A stretch of DNA of 64,000 bases from Isoetes taiwanensis (Eukaryota; Streptophyta; Lycopodiopsida; Isoetales; Isoetaceae). The notes under the pieces were generated by a model. That model made no database searches, was not told the DNA's origin, and saw only the letters and a program-made list of their open reading frames with translations. The stretch lies in assembly GCA_021234155.1 (NCBI GenBank), contig JAJEKV010000545.1, forward strand, positions 64,001-128,000, read 5' to 3'. Made by a program: the position numbers and the translations under genes. Below, one piece after another: positions 53,225 through 63,599 of this stretch. How positions within the stretch are numbered: the stretch's first letter is position 1; every line of letters starts with the position of its first letter.

Positions 53225-56200
53225 TACTATATATTCTTATGCATTCTAGGTCAATGGCATGCAAAATGCTAAAAAAAACCCCAATGATGCTAATCAAGGC
53301 AAGGAGAAATTCCCAACTAATGAACATGATGTCCAAGGAAAGGAAAATACCTCAAATGATGTTGATGATGGCAAAGGAAAGGGAAAAGACTCCAAATGAT
53401 GTTGATGATGGCAAAGGAAAGGAAAAGACCTCAAATGAAAAGGATGATGGCAAAGGAAAGGAAATTGTCCTTTATACGGATCCGATTGGAAAAACAAAAA
53501 GGTCAAGATCCCTGCATGCATGCAATGAGAGATGATAGGAGAAGGGATTATTGTTCTAGCAGATCCTATCAATGCAAATTGAATGATGAAAGATTAGGGG
53601 AGGACAGGTTAGGTGTGGCAATCTCAAAATTATATGACAATTGGAAGGAAAAGGGTTAGGGCAAACAAGAATGCCTAGCTTGTGTGAAGCAACTAGAGGT
53701 TCCAACTATTGTTGCATGGCCTAGGGACGGTATTCAACCGGAGGGGAACTACACGTTTCCTTTAGATGTAGAACCATTGTCAACAATGTTTCACGGTGTA
53801 GCAAGAGGCCACTTCCAACTTTCAAACATTATCCCACCAAAAGATGCAAGTCGATTATGATTGTTCTCCGAAGCTATGATGAAGGTTAGAGGAGGTGAAT
53901 GTTGTTGTTTTTCTTGTGTTAGAATGTTCACAATAGAGGAGTTGGTGGGAGCAAGAGCTACATATCGGGGAACATAAGTGTGATAGCAGGAGGAATTTCA
54001 TGTACACCATATTTGGCTATGCAATTGAGGATGAAAGATCGAAGAAGAAAAGATTCCCATTGAATGGAAAGTGGATATGTTCAAAAGCATGGATGGCTAT
54101 ACATGGAATTCCAACCTCTTCTTGGCACAAGCGGCAAAAGAGACATGAAAATGGTAGTAAAATTGCATTGCATGGAAACAACGGCCGGTAAGGCCTACCT
54201 CAAGAACTATAGCCGCAAAGGAAATATTTGAAAGATATGTGGATTTCAATGCGAGAAAACATGCCACATAAGAGTAAGAAGGATGAGCAGGGGTAGAGTT
54301 ATTGTTGAAAAGAGATTGCCATCCCATTGTACCCGGAAGAGCATATTAGAGGAAATAAATGCATTGCTTCGTGAACTTGGGTAGCCTCTATATCCCGGCC
54401 AGTTTTAGTAGGCTATGGAATAAGCATTTCAAGCATGTGACCATAGCAACTTCAAACAACTTTGTCAAGTGCAATTTATGTGCTAAGTTGAAGGAGACAC
54501 TAGATAAGGCGTGCAACCAAGTCTAAGGGCAAAGATAAGGGAACATATGAAGGACCATATGACGAGATCAACTATCATGTAGATCAACTTATTGGATGTG
54601 GAGGACCTTATCTGCAATGGAACCTAATAACTATCTATGTATTATACATGATAAAATGGACCAACGAGAAGACTTGTCTTCCACAATTCAAGTACATTCC
54701 TAAGTCATGTGGAAGATCATATCCTTCTTGATTTCAATGGTTGGGGGCAATATTGCATGGGCAGGCTCGGACCTATTATGGCCATTTAGGTTTAGAGTTG
54801 TGGAGTGATGGTCCGATTTTTCATATTGGGAGTATCATGAGGTGTTTAAGAAACTATGAGAAGGGTTACAATGGTAACCTACAAGATCCTACTGACTAGC
54901 CGGGCACTACATAGTGCATTGTTGGATGGAACCCCTAATAGTATTGAAAAGTTTAGCAAGGCAAGATTTAGGAGGAATGGACCTAATAAACATGTTGGAG
55001 CTTCAACATCTCGTGCTAAACCTCGAGATCTGCCTTGAAAAGCTCCTCTTGCAACTAGATAATTGTCTTTGGTCAAAATAAGAACAGTGGATGTTTTCTT
55101 TCCTATCCTACTTAACAAATTTGTGGGTATTTTTGAAAGAGTCAATTTGGGGTTCCTAATGCTTGGGACATACTCATGAGGATGTGGATGCATTGTTTGG
55201 AAAATATAGTCATGTATTGAGGCACAGACGGTTACCAACTTTCCCGGGCTATTGGAAATATTTCATGGATGTACAAATCCATCTCCTATAGGATCTATCA
55301 TAGAAGAAGTGCACGATTGGAAGAGTTTTGTGGATGGTTATGCTCTCGACATGGAAGGTCATTCTAGACCTCTTCAATTCACTTTTGGGTGAGAGAAGGG
55401 ATTCCAATCATGCAATGGAAAATGAGACCCTTCAGGAGGAGAAGTGGAGAAGTGGGGCAGAAATTTGGCACAAGGATGCAAATGGCAAGCCTATGATACC
55501 TCCTGGTCAACCAAAAGCTCTAAAACCAACTGAAGAAGTCAAGCAATTGGGATTGACTAAGGATGGCATCAATGACTACATCAAGCATTGGCAAACTAAT
55601 TCAGATGAGACTAATCGTGCATTGATAGATTATTGGAAGAAGGTGATCAACTTGTTGGATGAGGTAGACACATCCTCGGAAAGAGTGAAAGAAGGGTGGT
55701 TCCCTAAAAGTAAGTGGAAAACATTAGTCGGTGCTGACGAAGATGATGGTACCATTAGTAGCATTGTGAAGGCATATGCTCCTCCTCAATCGATAAACAC
55801 TATGTTGGTCCTAAGAAGGATAGGCCAAAATATCTAGGCATGGATTGTTATGAACCTTCTACTGACGTGGAGTGCCACCAATTTGTAGTAGTAAAACCAG
55901 CAGATCTAGAGACCTATCCAGTGTGGTTGGGATGGACTATCTCGGATATTTGCAAAGAAGAAGGTGATGTTAACTTCAATAAGGTCGCGTGGAATGGTGG
56001 TGTCCGATTACATCGGTTGAGTAATGTCACCGATAAAGAAAGATATTGATTGTTGGACAAAGAGGTGGAGGAGAAATCCAAGTGATCCCGATCTTTGGCT
56101 AGACGTTGAAACCGTATTGTACTCGTGGACTCCAAAAACTATTCCTAGTAAAACAGCGAGAGTTACAATACCTCAGGATGTAAGGAATAAGGTTCTCATA

Positions 56201-56230
56201 TCCTTGGGGATGCTAGTGGAAAAATGAAAA
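53225..56230 (+). pseudogene. DUF7869-type transposon protein, decayed copy 1
   Basis: A Lys/Asp-rich N-terminal array (DDGKGKEKTSNEKDDGKGKE, four near-identical repeats) is followed by scattered blocks. These are FPLNGKWICSKAWMAIHGIP near 54055; GHTHEDVDALFGKYSHVLRH at ~55165-55225; IEEVHDWKSFVDGYALDMEG near 55330; then the open frame 55328-55837 with HKDANGKPMIPPGQPKAL, and VWLGWTISDI near 55930. The minus-strand copy at 59.3-60.7 kb has the same order. GHTH(E/D)D(V/I)DA(L/Y)FG is the hallmark of DUF7869 proteins, found in plant and animal transposable elements. Multiple frameshifts; dead. Confidence 0.75.
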
Positions 56231-56389
56231 ACAATTACTATGTATCTTTTCTACAGTTAATAAAAGTTGTGTACTACTTGAGTTCCATGATATATGATTT
56301 TATAATTTGAAGTTAAGGTGTGAGTTTATATTCTCGTGTGTGATTATATGTTAACGTCTATTCTAGTCTAAGGGCAACAAAGTTACTAA

Positions 56390-57560
56390 AAAAGTGAATT
56401 TAACAAAGTTACTAAAAAAGTGCAATATAAAATTTATCCCAAAATTAAGACATAATCCCAATTTAATTGAATGATGGTTAGTACCTGATGTGGTGGAAGG
56501 TGTCCAACTTCTTCCATCAAGAAAAGAGGTTCTTGCTGTCAGGCCAGGGGCAGTGCAGTTCATGCATTTCGTCACCGAACACTTCGCTGTTGGTATATGG
56601 TCTTCCAATCACTCAGTGATTAGCTGCCTGAGGTCTTTCATTCCTTAGTCCTTAGTGGATAAGTTTCTTTTCAAATGGATGGTGCATCCTTTGAAAATGA
56701 ATGGAGGAACTTCTTGCTACATCAAAAAACTGACAAAGTTTTTTTTTTTTTTTTTTTTTGAGGGAATGAGATTTTTTCCATTAATTATAGATTAGAAAGT
56801 ACATATAGTTCAAGTATTTGACCAAGGGTGATCAACATACTAGAATAAAGTTAAGCAAAACATAGAATAAAATATGAAAGTATTTTCATGCATATCCAAA
56901 AAAGTTGGATTGATATGCTTTATATAGCACAAAGTACTGATATTTTCTGAGATATACCTGAGCAATATATATGCTGAAAATCTGCTTGTTGATGAACTGA
57001 AGTATCTAAGGGTCCTTGAGCAGCACAAAGTCGCCAATTACCTGAAATGAAGAAATGAAAATTGACTGCACTAAGGCAGATAAGATAAGGAAAGAAGGTT
57101 TATGTGTCAAGGAAATGGAGGTGATCAGAAAAAGTCGGTGCCAAGATAAAGTTGGTGTGCCTGCCCCAGTCCAAGCATTCCAGAAGATCAGAGACACAAG
57201 AAGTGGCCATTAGAATCAGCACATTCCCATAAGCATCTGCTTTTCCCCTGTGATGATAATAACATTCTCTATAATATGTAAACTGCCTCTCTGTCATATG
57301 CATACTAGTGGTTTCCAGAAACCAGAATAGAGTATACATCTGATAAGTACTTTTGCAGAACTCATAGGCCCATTGAATCTCTGAAACAGGAAATTCTTCT
57401 AGCCTCGGGAAGATTCTCTCATGAATTTTTGACTTTCAATAAAAATCCTGATAAGCATTAACACGGGTATTGATCTGACCTTTGTATCTGTTGGCTTCAC
57501 TGAGATCAAAGCTAGTGTCCAAGTCCCTCTTAAGCAGAGTTTCATTAAAGTTGGAATTCT
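56390..57560 (-). pseudogene. unidentified exons, one in-frame stop
   Basis: The minus-strand frame from 57560 reads ETLLKRDLDTSFDLSEANRY, KGQINTRVNAYQDFY, a TGA, then KIHERIFPRLEEFPVSEIQW, FCKSTYQMYTLFWFLETTSM, YYRECYYHHRGKADAYGNVL and CVSDLLECLDWGRH to a stop at 57100. After TTCATTTCAG, VIGDFVLLKDP follows near 57040. Near 56585-56490 stands FGDEMHELHCPWPDSKNLFS with a CAG|GTACT donor. Cys/Trp/Tyr-rich and clearly protein-like, ~155 residues in one frame. Family not recognised. A poly(T) insertion at 56738 lies between the exons. Confidence 0.45.
56738..56760 (-). mobile_element. poly(A) tail of a minus-strand retroposon
   Basis: Run of ~23 T followed by GAGGGAATGAGATTTTTTCC, the same style as the retroposon end at 11340. 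The 5' boundary was not found; the insert may extend to ~57000. Confidence 0.45.
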
Positions 57561-57615
57561 GAAGACAAGTTGGAATAATTTTTATATAGTATACCTTGGA
57601 GGGTTATGTATACCT

Positions 57616-57830
57616 CAATACTTATAGTATGGTTATGTGTATTACAAAAGGTTATGTATACCTGTTGTATACTAACACAACCAGATTACAATAAGATAAC
57701 AAGTACTATTATTCTTCTACTATTACTTATAGTATGGTTATGTGTATTACAAAAGGTTATATATACCTGTTGTATACTAACACAACCAGATTACAACAAG
57801 ATCTTCTACTATTACTATTCTGAATCATCA
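57616..57830. repeat. tandem duplication, ~108 bp unit
   Basis: Both units carry ACTTATAGTATGGTTATGTG, TATTACAAAAGGTTAT and ATACTAACACAACCAGATTA with very few differences, so the duplication is recent. Confidence 0.9.
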
Positions 57831-57874
57831 GAACCAGCAAAAGGCGCTCCAGAGATCCTTTCGATCATGAACAT

Positions 57875-58063
57875 TTGATGCTCTCTATTCCATATAAGAT
57901 GGATGATAACATCGAAGGGATCAGGATAATGGCGAGGATTGAGAGCAACCGTGGTGAGCTAGTCTTCAAGCGGTATATCTCGCTCGCGGCACCGCTTGAA
58001 GTCCTCATGATTCATCTTGCAAGTGATAGAATCACGTTCAGGACTAGAATGCGTCATAGTTAG
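57875..58063 (+). CDS. short ORF, member 1 of a three-member local family
   Basis: 62 residues with RIMARIESNRGELVFKRYIS and LEVLMIHLASDR. The C-terminal (V/L)(V/M)IHL word is shared with the two ORFs that follow. Similarity is limited to the last ~20 residues, so membership is tentative. Confidence 0.3.
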   Translation: MMLSIPYKMDDNIEGIRIMARIESNRGELVFKRYISLAAPLEVLMIHLASDRITFRTRMRHS

Positions 58064-58227
58064 ACGGAGGCCAATGTTGCTGCACTCGGCAATTTGATGT
58101 ATATTTATACCCACCAAAATTATTGATGGTATATACCCACCAAAATTATTGATGGTATATACATAGAAACTTGTATGGTACTCGTATAATGGCAGCTCCA
58201 TTCGGTGGTAGAGGTCATTCATCTCCC

Positions 58228-58431
58228 ATGGCTTCCTTGCCTGATCGTCCGGAGAACATCCGAACCATCAAGTGCTACATGAGCTACAATAATTTGTATG
58301 ATTGCGCAATAAAGAGTGTCAAGATGGATCCATGGCTGCAATCCAAAGCAGATGCTCCTGCGAGTGCTTGCAGGAAGCTCACTCGTGTTGTGATCCACCT
58401 ATATTGGCTTCACGATCGAGGAGATCTATGA
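58228..58431 (+). CDS. short ORF, member 2 of local family
   Basis: 67 residues: MASLPDRPENIRTIKCYMSY, NNLYDCAIKSVKMDPWLQSK, LTRVVIHLYWLHDRGDL. Shares with member 3: IKC.MSY, L..C, DP(W/Y)LQSKA and (L/I)TRV(V/M)IHL. The upstream text CAGCTCCATTCGG and AGAGGTCATTCATCTCCCATG is also conserved, so the whole unit was duplicated. The start at 58228 is chosen because it aligns with the Met of member 3. Function unknown. Confidence 0.45.
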   Translation: MASLPDRPENIRTIKCYMSYNNLYDCAIKSVKMDPWLQSKADAPASACRKLTRVVIHLYWLHDRGDL

Positions 58432-58750
58432 GCTTTGAATGCCATCACCTCCTCGGTGTTGATGATGAGTGAATCGATGATGATCCGTATACAATTTAAG
58501 GATATAATAATATAAGCACTTATGATTTGTGTGTATACATTAAGGATATAATAATATAAGCATAGTGAATATTAGTTGATGTATAGAATCGAGTAATTAA
58601 ATATTTCATACATGTATGCAGTACATGATACTTGTACATGATACTTGTACGGCTCAATAATATTTTCTGGTCTACCCCAATTATTCACATCAATAATTTT
58701 ACCTCACTATAAAAGCAGCTCCATTCGGGGCTAGAGGTCATTCATCTCCC

Positions 58751-58993
58751 ATGGATTATTCGCCTTCTTCCGTCCACCACATCGAGGCGATCAAGTGCTC
58801 AATGAGCTACACTGATCTTGTGGGTTGTAGTGATAGGGGTATTCTTCTTGATCCCTACCTGCAATCCAAAGCCAATGGTGCTGAGATTCGTTGCCCCGGG
58901 CTGATTCGTGTTATGATCCACCTCATTTGGCTTCCCGAGCACAATAGCTATGAGATAAGTGGGATCACCACAACAGATAATGATGATGAGTGA
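58751..58993 (+). CDS. short ORF, member 3 of local family
   Basis: 80 residues: MDYSPSSVHHIEAIKCSMSY, TDLVGCSDRGILLDPYLQSK, IRVMIHLIWLPEHNSYEISG, acidic end. About half the residues match member 2. Each keeps the frame despite divergence, which suggests coding selection. Not recognised; it may be a domain of a transposon protein or a small host protein family. Confidence 0.45.
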   Translation: MDYSPSSVHHIEAIKCSMSYTDLVGCSDRGILLDPYLQSKANGAEIRCPGLIRVMIHLIWLPEHNSYEISGITTTDNDDE

Positions 58994-59339
58994 ATCACCA
59001 TATAAGCACTTCTGACCATCTTATCTATGAATCATGTATGCATTTATATATTAAAGATGTAAGCAGTTATATATGATCTACATTATAGTAATGTACAAGA
59101 TCTTATGTATTAAGATGAAAGATATGTATTATAAGTACAAGATCTCATGTATTAAGATGAACAATGTGCTATGTCTTTCCACATGTCTACAATATATTTT
59201 GGAATTTGGACAGTTTTCGGCCTCTTGCCATTGGCATCCCAAGCATAATGAATAGCATCTAAATTTTTCGTACCTTGAAGGATCGGAAGGATTAGGCATG
59301 GCAACGCTTTAGTTAAGCAGTCTTTGTAGTCCCCTCCAG

Positions 59340-60708
59340 TAGGCTTCTACCATGATATAAAAATATGGCCAAAATATGTAGATTCTGGATCAAGAACAAC
59401 ATTCTCCTCTGCATATCCTAACCAAGTGGCAGTGTTATCATCTCAGTCGACTAGAACAAACATGCCCTTTGTCACATATGCGTGAGGATCAAACTCTTCA
59501 AGAGGCAACACTGGGCTGACCATCGACGGGCCACAATAAGATGGTAAAGGTCGCGTGACCAAGGCGATATCGTCGACCTCTGGAACAAATCTTTGTTTGT
59601 TCTAGAGGAGCTTGTCTTGTTTGTGGCCAAAATGCATCATTTTGAGGACGTCCTGGAGCAACATCCTCCAAAGAGATAAGAAGCTGGCTCCAATACTCAA
59701 CACTTGCCGTGTATTGCCTTGCGAACAAGCTAGTTTCTTGATTCTTACATATGTCCTTCCATAGGGAGATGTATTTGTTGATGCTATCCTTCAACCCTGG
59801 AAGATCTTTCAATGTTGGTCTATGAGGAATATTTTGTGGCACACCACTTGGTATCATTGGCTGACCATGTTCATCCTCTTTCCACATTCGAACTCCTGGA
59901 GAATCTACTGGAAGCCACTCTTTATGTGTAGGACGCATTTTGTATTGCATAACAGGCCAATCTCCTGCCATCTTATATTTGAAGAGCAAGGGTTCAGTAT
60001 GCCCAACCAGGCGTTGGCCCTTATCAGGGATGAATCCCTTCACAAAAGCCTTCCAATTTGGAACTTCATCAATAAAGTATGGAATTGGAGATTTTGCATT
60101 GCACTTGCTGAACAAGTAAAGCAGCTCTGGTAGTGTCAAAGCATCCGACGAACTCATCAAGGTTGAAAAATTTCCAAATAAAGCATCAATATCATCATGG
60201 GTGTGGCCCACCATCATAAAGCCCACTTGGATCTCATCAAAGACCTTAAGCCAAGTCAAATAACATAAGTATGAAAAGACATACCTATTTTTGTTTTGGC
60301 CTGATGCATTATCAAGTTGCAAATAGAGATTTCGAGGAAGAGGGTTGAACACCTCAGGATTCGTGATAGTTGAAGTACTTGGCAATACTTCTGCCATGGA
60401 GCAAGTTTGTTCTTCAAAGGATTGATGTCCTTGACTGCTTGCATCCATTTGCAATCTGCAGGCTTACTTCCACATAACTCATCTATCTTGTCCTCTTGCA
60501 CCAATTCCAAGTTATGCAATATTCTAGAAAGTGAAGCAATGTGGAAGTTTGAATCATCTTTCCATAAATCAAGTGAAAAATGACCATAAGCACGACCACC
60601 ATGCCCATGAGTCAAAGCTCCTGTCAAATTGCTCTTCAAGCGATCACCTCTCCATACAGATTTTGCTAGATGATGACTTCTAGGCACTAAAGTCTTAACC
60701 TGATCCAT
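59340..60708 (-). pseudogene. DUF7869-type transposon protein, decayed copy 2
   Basis: Starts in the frame MDQVKTLVPRSHHLAKSVWR with LTGALTHGHGGRAYGHFSLD, then shifts near 60350 to the main frame 60454-59498. That frame has PLPRNLYLQLDNASGQNKNR, VFDEIQVGFMMVGHTHDDID and ALFGNFSTL, then KMRPTHKEWLPVD, HGQPMIPSGV and YWSQLLISLEDV. It runs on past a stop to YVTKGMFVLVD and ATWLGYAEENVVLDPE near 59420. QLDN and HTHDDID hold conserved acidic residues that could be catalytic in an RNase H-like transposase fold, though this is inference. Normal proteins of this family are longer at the N-terminus; that part is not readable here. Confidence 0.8.
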
Positions 60709-60719
60709 CTTATCATGTA

Positions 60720-61710
60720 TTATACATAGATGATTTTCGAGGAGACCATTTGTGACAATGCTCTCAATGCCAATATTGACTTACGCAAGGCGTTGCTCTA
60801 GCATATGAGACCGGCGTTGAATTGCAAGATTTCGTCTCTCTCTTGTATCTTTTATTTTTTCCGGCTTACGCTTAATTACCACACGAGATGTTGCATTTAG
60901 AAGGCTGTATTTTTTGCAATGCTAACATCGGAAATTCTCTTTTCCATATCTTGTAGAAAGAGTTCAAGGCTCTGATTGTTCTGTAAGCTCTTCAATGATC
61001 GCACCAACTTCTTTATGTATAAGCTTCTTATTAAGAATGGAAGGAAGCTTAGGTACATTTTCTCTTACATCATCTCTACCTCTTTTTTTCTCCTATGGGG
61101 AATACTTTCACATTCTCTGAATGAATCATCTAGCACACATTCGGTGGCCAATGTAGAAGATCTAGGCTTCTTAGAGCCAACATTACCATGTTCACTACCT
61201 TTCCACTGTTTCAAATCTGTTTCTCCAATTGTAAAATGTTGGTAGTGATACCTAAAGCCATCGCCCCCGGCCAGAGCAATTCCATCCCCTTGAGCACTAT
61301 CTGTCCTCTCCTTCTCTGTGTAAGTCACACTTTCGGCCGTCAAAAAAAATCGTAACCCTTGCATTGTATGGTTGAGATAAAAATTCTTTTCTTAATTCCG
61401 TACTTGATGCTTGGTAAGTTTCTTGTTGCAAGTATTTTTGCGGCTTGACTTGACTTCATGAACTTATTGATTGAAGTTGTGGAGCATAGCCTTTCCTCTT
61501 TGCTCTTTCCCTTGGGTTTGTCTTGGAATCCTATTTGTGTAAGTATACTTCCTTTTTTCGTTTGAATTGAGCTGAATGTTGTCCTCAAATGATTCTATTT
61601 TCATATCCTCATTTTCTTTAGCTTCTCGAGCTTGCGGATGTTGTGAGATAGTCCTTCCATCTGCTGACATCACATCGCTATTTTCCCATTGTACAAGTGC
61701 ATTTTTCTGG
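60720..61710. other. degraded N-terminal side of the DUF7869 copy, no gene drawn
   Basis: Short minus-strand frames, including one Lys/Glu-rich segment (61736-61464, AREAKENEDMKIESFEDN). No recognisable domain. Confidence 0.3.
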
Positions 61711-61717
61711 CGGCCTT

Positions 61718-61906
61718 TTACGCACAAGCATGACATTTGAGATCCTCTATAATTAGTGCAGGAAGGATCTTTCCCACACAGAGCCCCACCTTTGAGTCTC
61801 CTAAAAATTCATCGTCAACAGCATCCTGGGGATCACTGAAGACAATTATGGCCTCTGCATATTTACTTCGGGTCACATGCATGAAGAATGTGGCAATGCT
61901 TATCAA
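61718..61906 (-). pseudogene. short coding-like block, unknown
   Basis: MISIATFFMHVTRSKYAEAI, then VFSDPQDAVDDEFLGDSKVG and LCVGKILPALIIEDLKCHAC. Good composition and continuity with upstream text; may be a piece of the protein that carries the DUF8039-like domains just upstream on the same strand. Confidence 0.35.
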
Positions 61907-62034
61907 GAGATGGGTTCTTGAGAAACTAGGTGGTGGTTCATCATCATCCGATGCTATCCTGCGAGGAAAAGCGTGTACCTAGATCCAGCTGTAGGATCAA
62001 TTTCTTCATCGCATCGACCTTTGCCTCTCTGATT

Positions 62035-62677
62035 CTACATTCGAGGTCGGTGATGGGTAGCTAAATCAATGGCATGATATCTTATATCCTGCCGAGGCCA
62101 TTCGATAAGCGTGCCCGCGGCCTCTTCAATGTTGTCAGCGCCATCACATGGAATCGGAAGGATGTGGGTAGGCACTACAGCCTCGGTAACTTGCACTGCT
62201 ACATTGAGTGTGTCAACATTCTTCCCATGGATGCAAGTTCTATTCACGCAGACACCCTTACCAACCACAGTATTATTACTGACAAGGTTCACTATATTCT
62301 GCGTTTGCTTCTTGTTTGTAGGGCCGGGCGATCGACACTGAGTCTGATGATGTTGTGGAGGGACTACTAGGCAAGTTGGAGGTATCAGTATCAGACGTTC
62401 CCGATGACACAGGTGAGGCAGTTTCACAGTATTTTACTTGATTTCGAGGCCATTCGATAAATGTCCCCACGGATTCAGCAATGTTATCTGCTCCCTCACA
62501 CGGAATGGGAAGCACATGGGTGGGCACTATGGCTTCAGTGACCTCCACGACCACATTGCACCATGGAATGTTCCTGCCATGCAGATGGCCTCTATACAAT
62601 TCATGTCCCCTGGCAACTACCACATCCCCATCGACAAGGTTACGCAGGGGCCTTTTCCTGTAAGAATCAATACACAT
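62035..62677 (-). pseudogene. tandem DUF8039-like domains, one frameshift
   Basis: Domain 1 (62677-~62440): LVDGDVVVARGHELYRGHLH, NVVVEVTEAIVPTHVLPIPC, GADNIAESVGTFIEWPRNQV. A Ser/Thr-rich linker (SSGTSDTDTSNLPSSPSTTS) follows, then a one-base shift near 62310. Domain 2: LVSNNTVVGKGVCVNRTCIH, VAVQVTEAVVPTHILPIPCD and EEAAGTLIEWPRQDIRYHA. The pattern VARG...(I)HG...V.V...LP.P......G(T)F..WP is that of DUF8039, a domain of CACTA/EnSpm-type plant transposon proteins. The two copies are alike at about two residues in three. Same strand as the DUF7869 relic downstream. Confidence 0.65.
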
Positions 62678-62763
62678 ACATACTTGTTAAAGACATGCAA
62701 CCCTCGATGACATATACTTAGTAAAAATAGCGCGAAAATGTGAAAGAAATTAGACGACATGGG

Positions 62764-63030
62764 ACAAATGGCGCAGCTGCTCCATTTATGAAATGGCGTT
62801 GTCGCGCCATTTACTTTTAAATGGCGCAGCTACGCCATTTACCTGTCAATGGCCCATTTTCCTTTAAATGGAGCAGCTGCGCCATTTTCCTTTAAATGGA
62901 GCAGCTGCGCCATTTTCCTTTAAATGGAGCAGCTGCGCCATTTCCCTTTAAATTGAGCAGCTGCGCCATTTTCCTTTAAATGGAGCAGCTGCGCCATTTA
63001 AAGGAAAATGGCCCATTGACAGGTAAATGG
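62764..63030. repeat. nested palindrome array centred on CAGCTG
   Basis: About seven units of AAATGGAGCAGCTGCGCCAT plus TTTCCTTT, period ~28 bp, each unit itself nearly palindromic. The whole block 62835-63030 is also an inverted repeat: its ends CCATTTACCTGTCAATGG and CCATTGACAGGTAAATGG are exact complements. Confidence 0.85.
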
Positions 63031-63039
63031 CATCTTTAA

Positions 63040-63280
63040 TCTAAATGCTATATCTAATAACTAGAGTTATGGATTCCTATTAGTACAAGATTAAGCAAGA
63101 CATCAATTGTTGAGAACTTATCTACTGAACAAGATAGAGAAGATCTACCCTTAACCATATTAAAACATTTAACATCCTACATAAGTCGTATTTAATTAAA
63201 GTGGGACAAATCTCGAATTTTGGGACTCAGACTGAAAATGGGACTCATACTGATTTAAGTTTTACATTGAATCGTTGTTA
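63040..63280. other. intergenic, no gene seen
   Basis: AT-rich, no frames of note. Confidence 0.4.
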
Positions 63281-63282
63281 GA

Positions 63283-63475
63283 TCAGGGGGAGGGGAAGGG
63301 GAGAAGTTGAGGGAAGGGGAGAAGTTGAGAGAAGTTGAGAGAAGAAGGGGGAGGGAGGAAGTTCAAAAAGGGGGTGAGAAGAGGGGCAAGGGGAGGTGAG
63401 TGGAGGAAGGGGGGGCCAAGGGGGGCAAGTGGGAAGAGTTGGGGAAGAGGGTAAGGGGAAGGGGGAGGGAAAACC
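63283..63475 (+). repeat. polypurine G/A tract
   Basis: About 190 bases almost only G and A, with words GGGGAGAAGTTGA and GGGAAGG repeating and many GGG runs. It can form triplex or G-quadruplex structures. Followed at 63490-63600 by an AATTAATTTAATTAAA low-complexity tract. Confidence 0.85.
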
Positions 63476-63599
63476 AAAATAACTAAAGGGGGAATATATC
63501 CCCTTGAGATTAAAAATAATAATATTAAAATATAATTAATAATTAATTTAATTAAACATAAAATAATTAAATTAATTTAATAAAAAAAATATAAACCGT

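Noticed and set aside
62764-63030. CRISPR-like array
   Set aside because: Units are contiguous palindromes without unique spacers, in a plant nuclear context.
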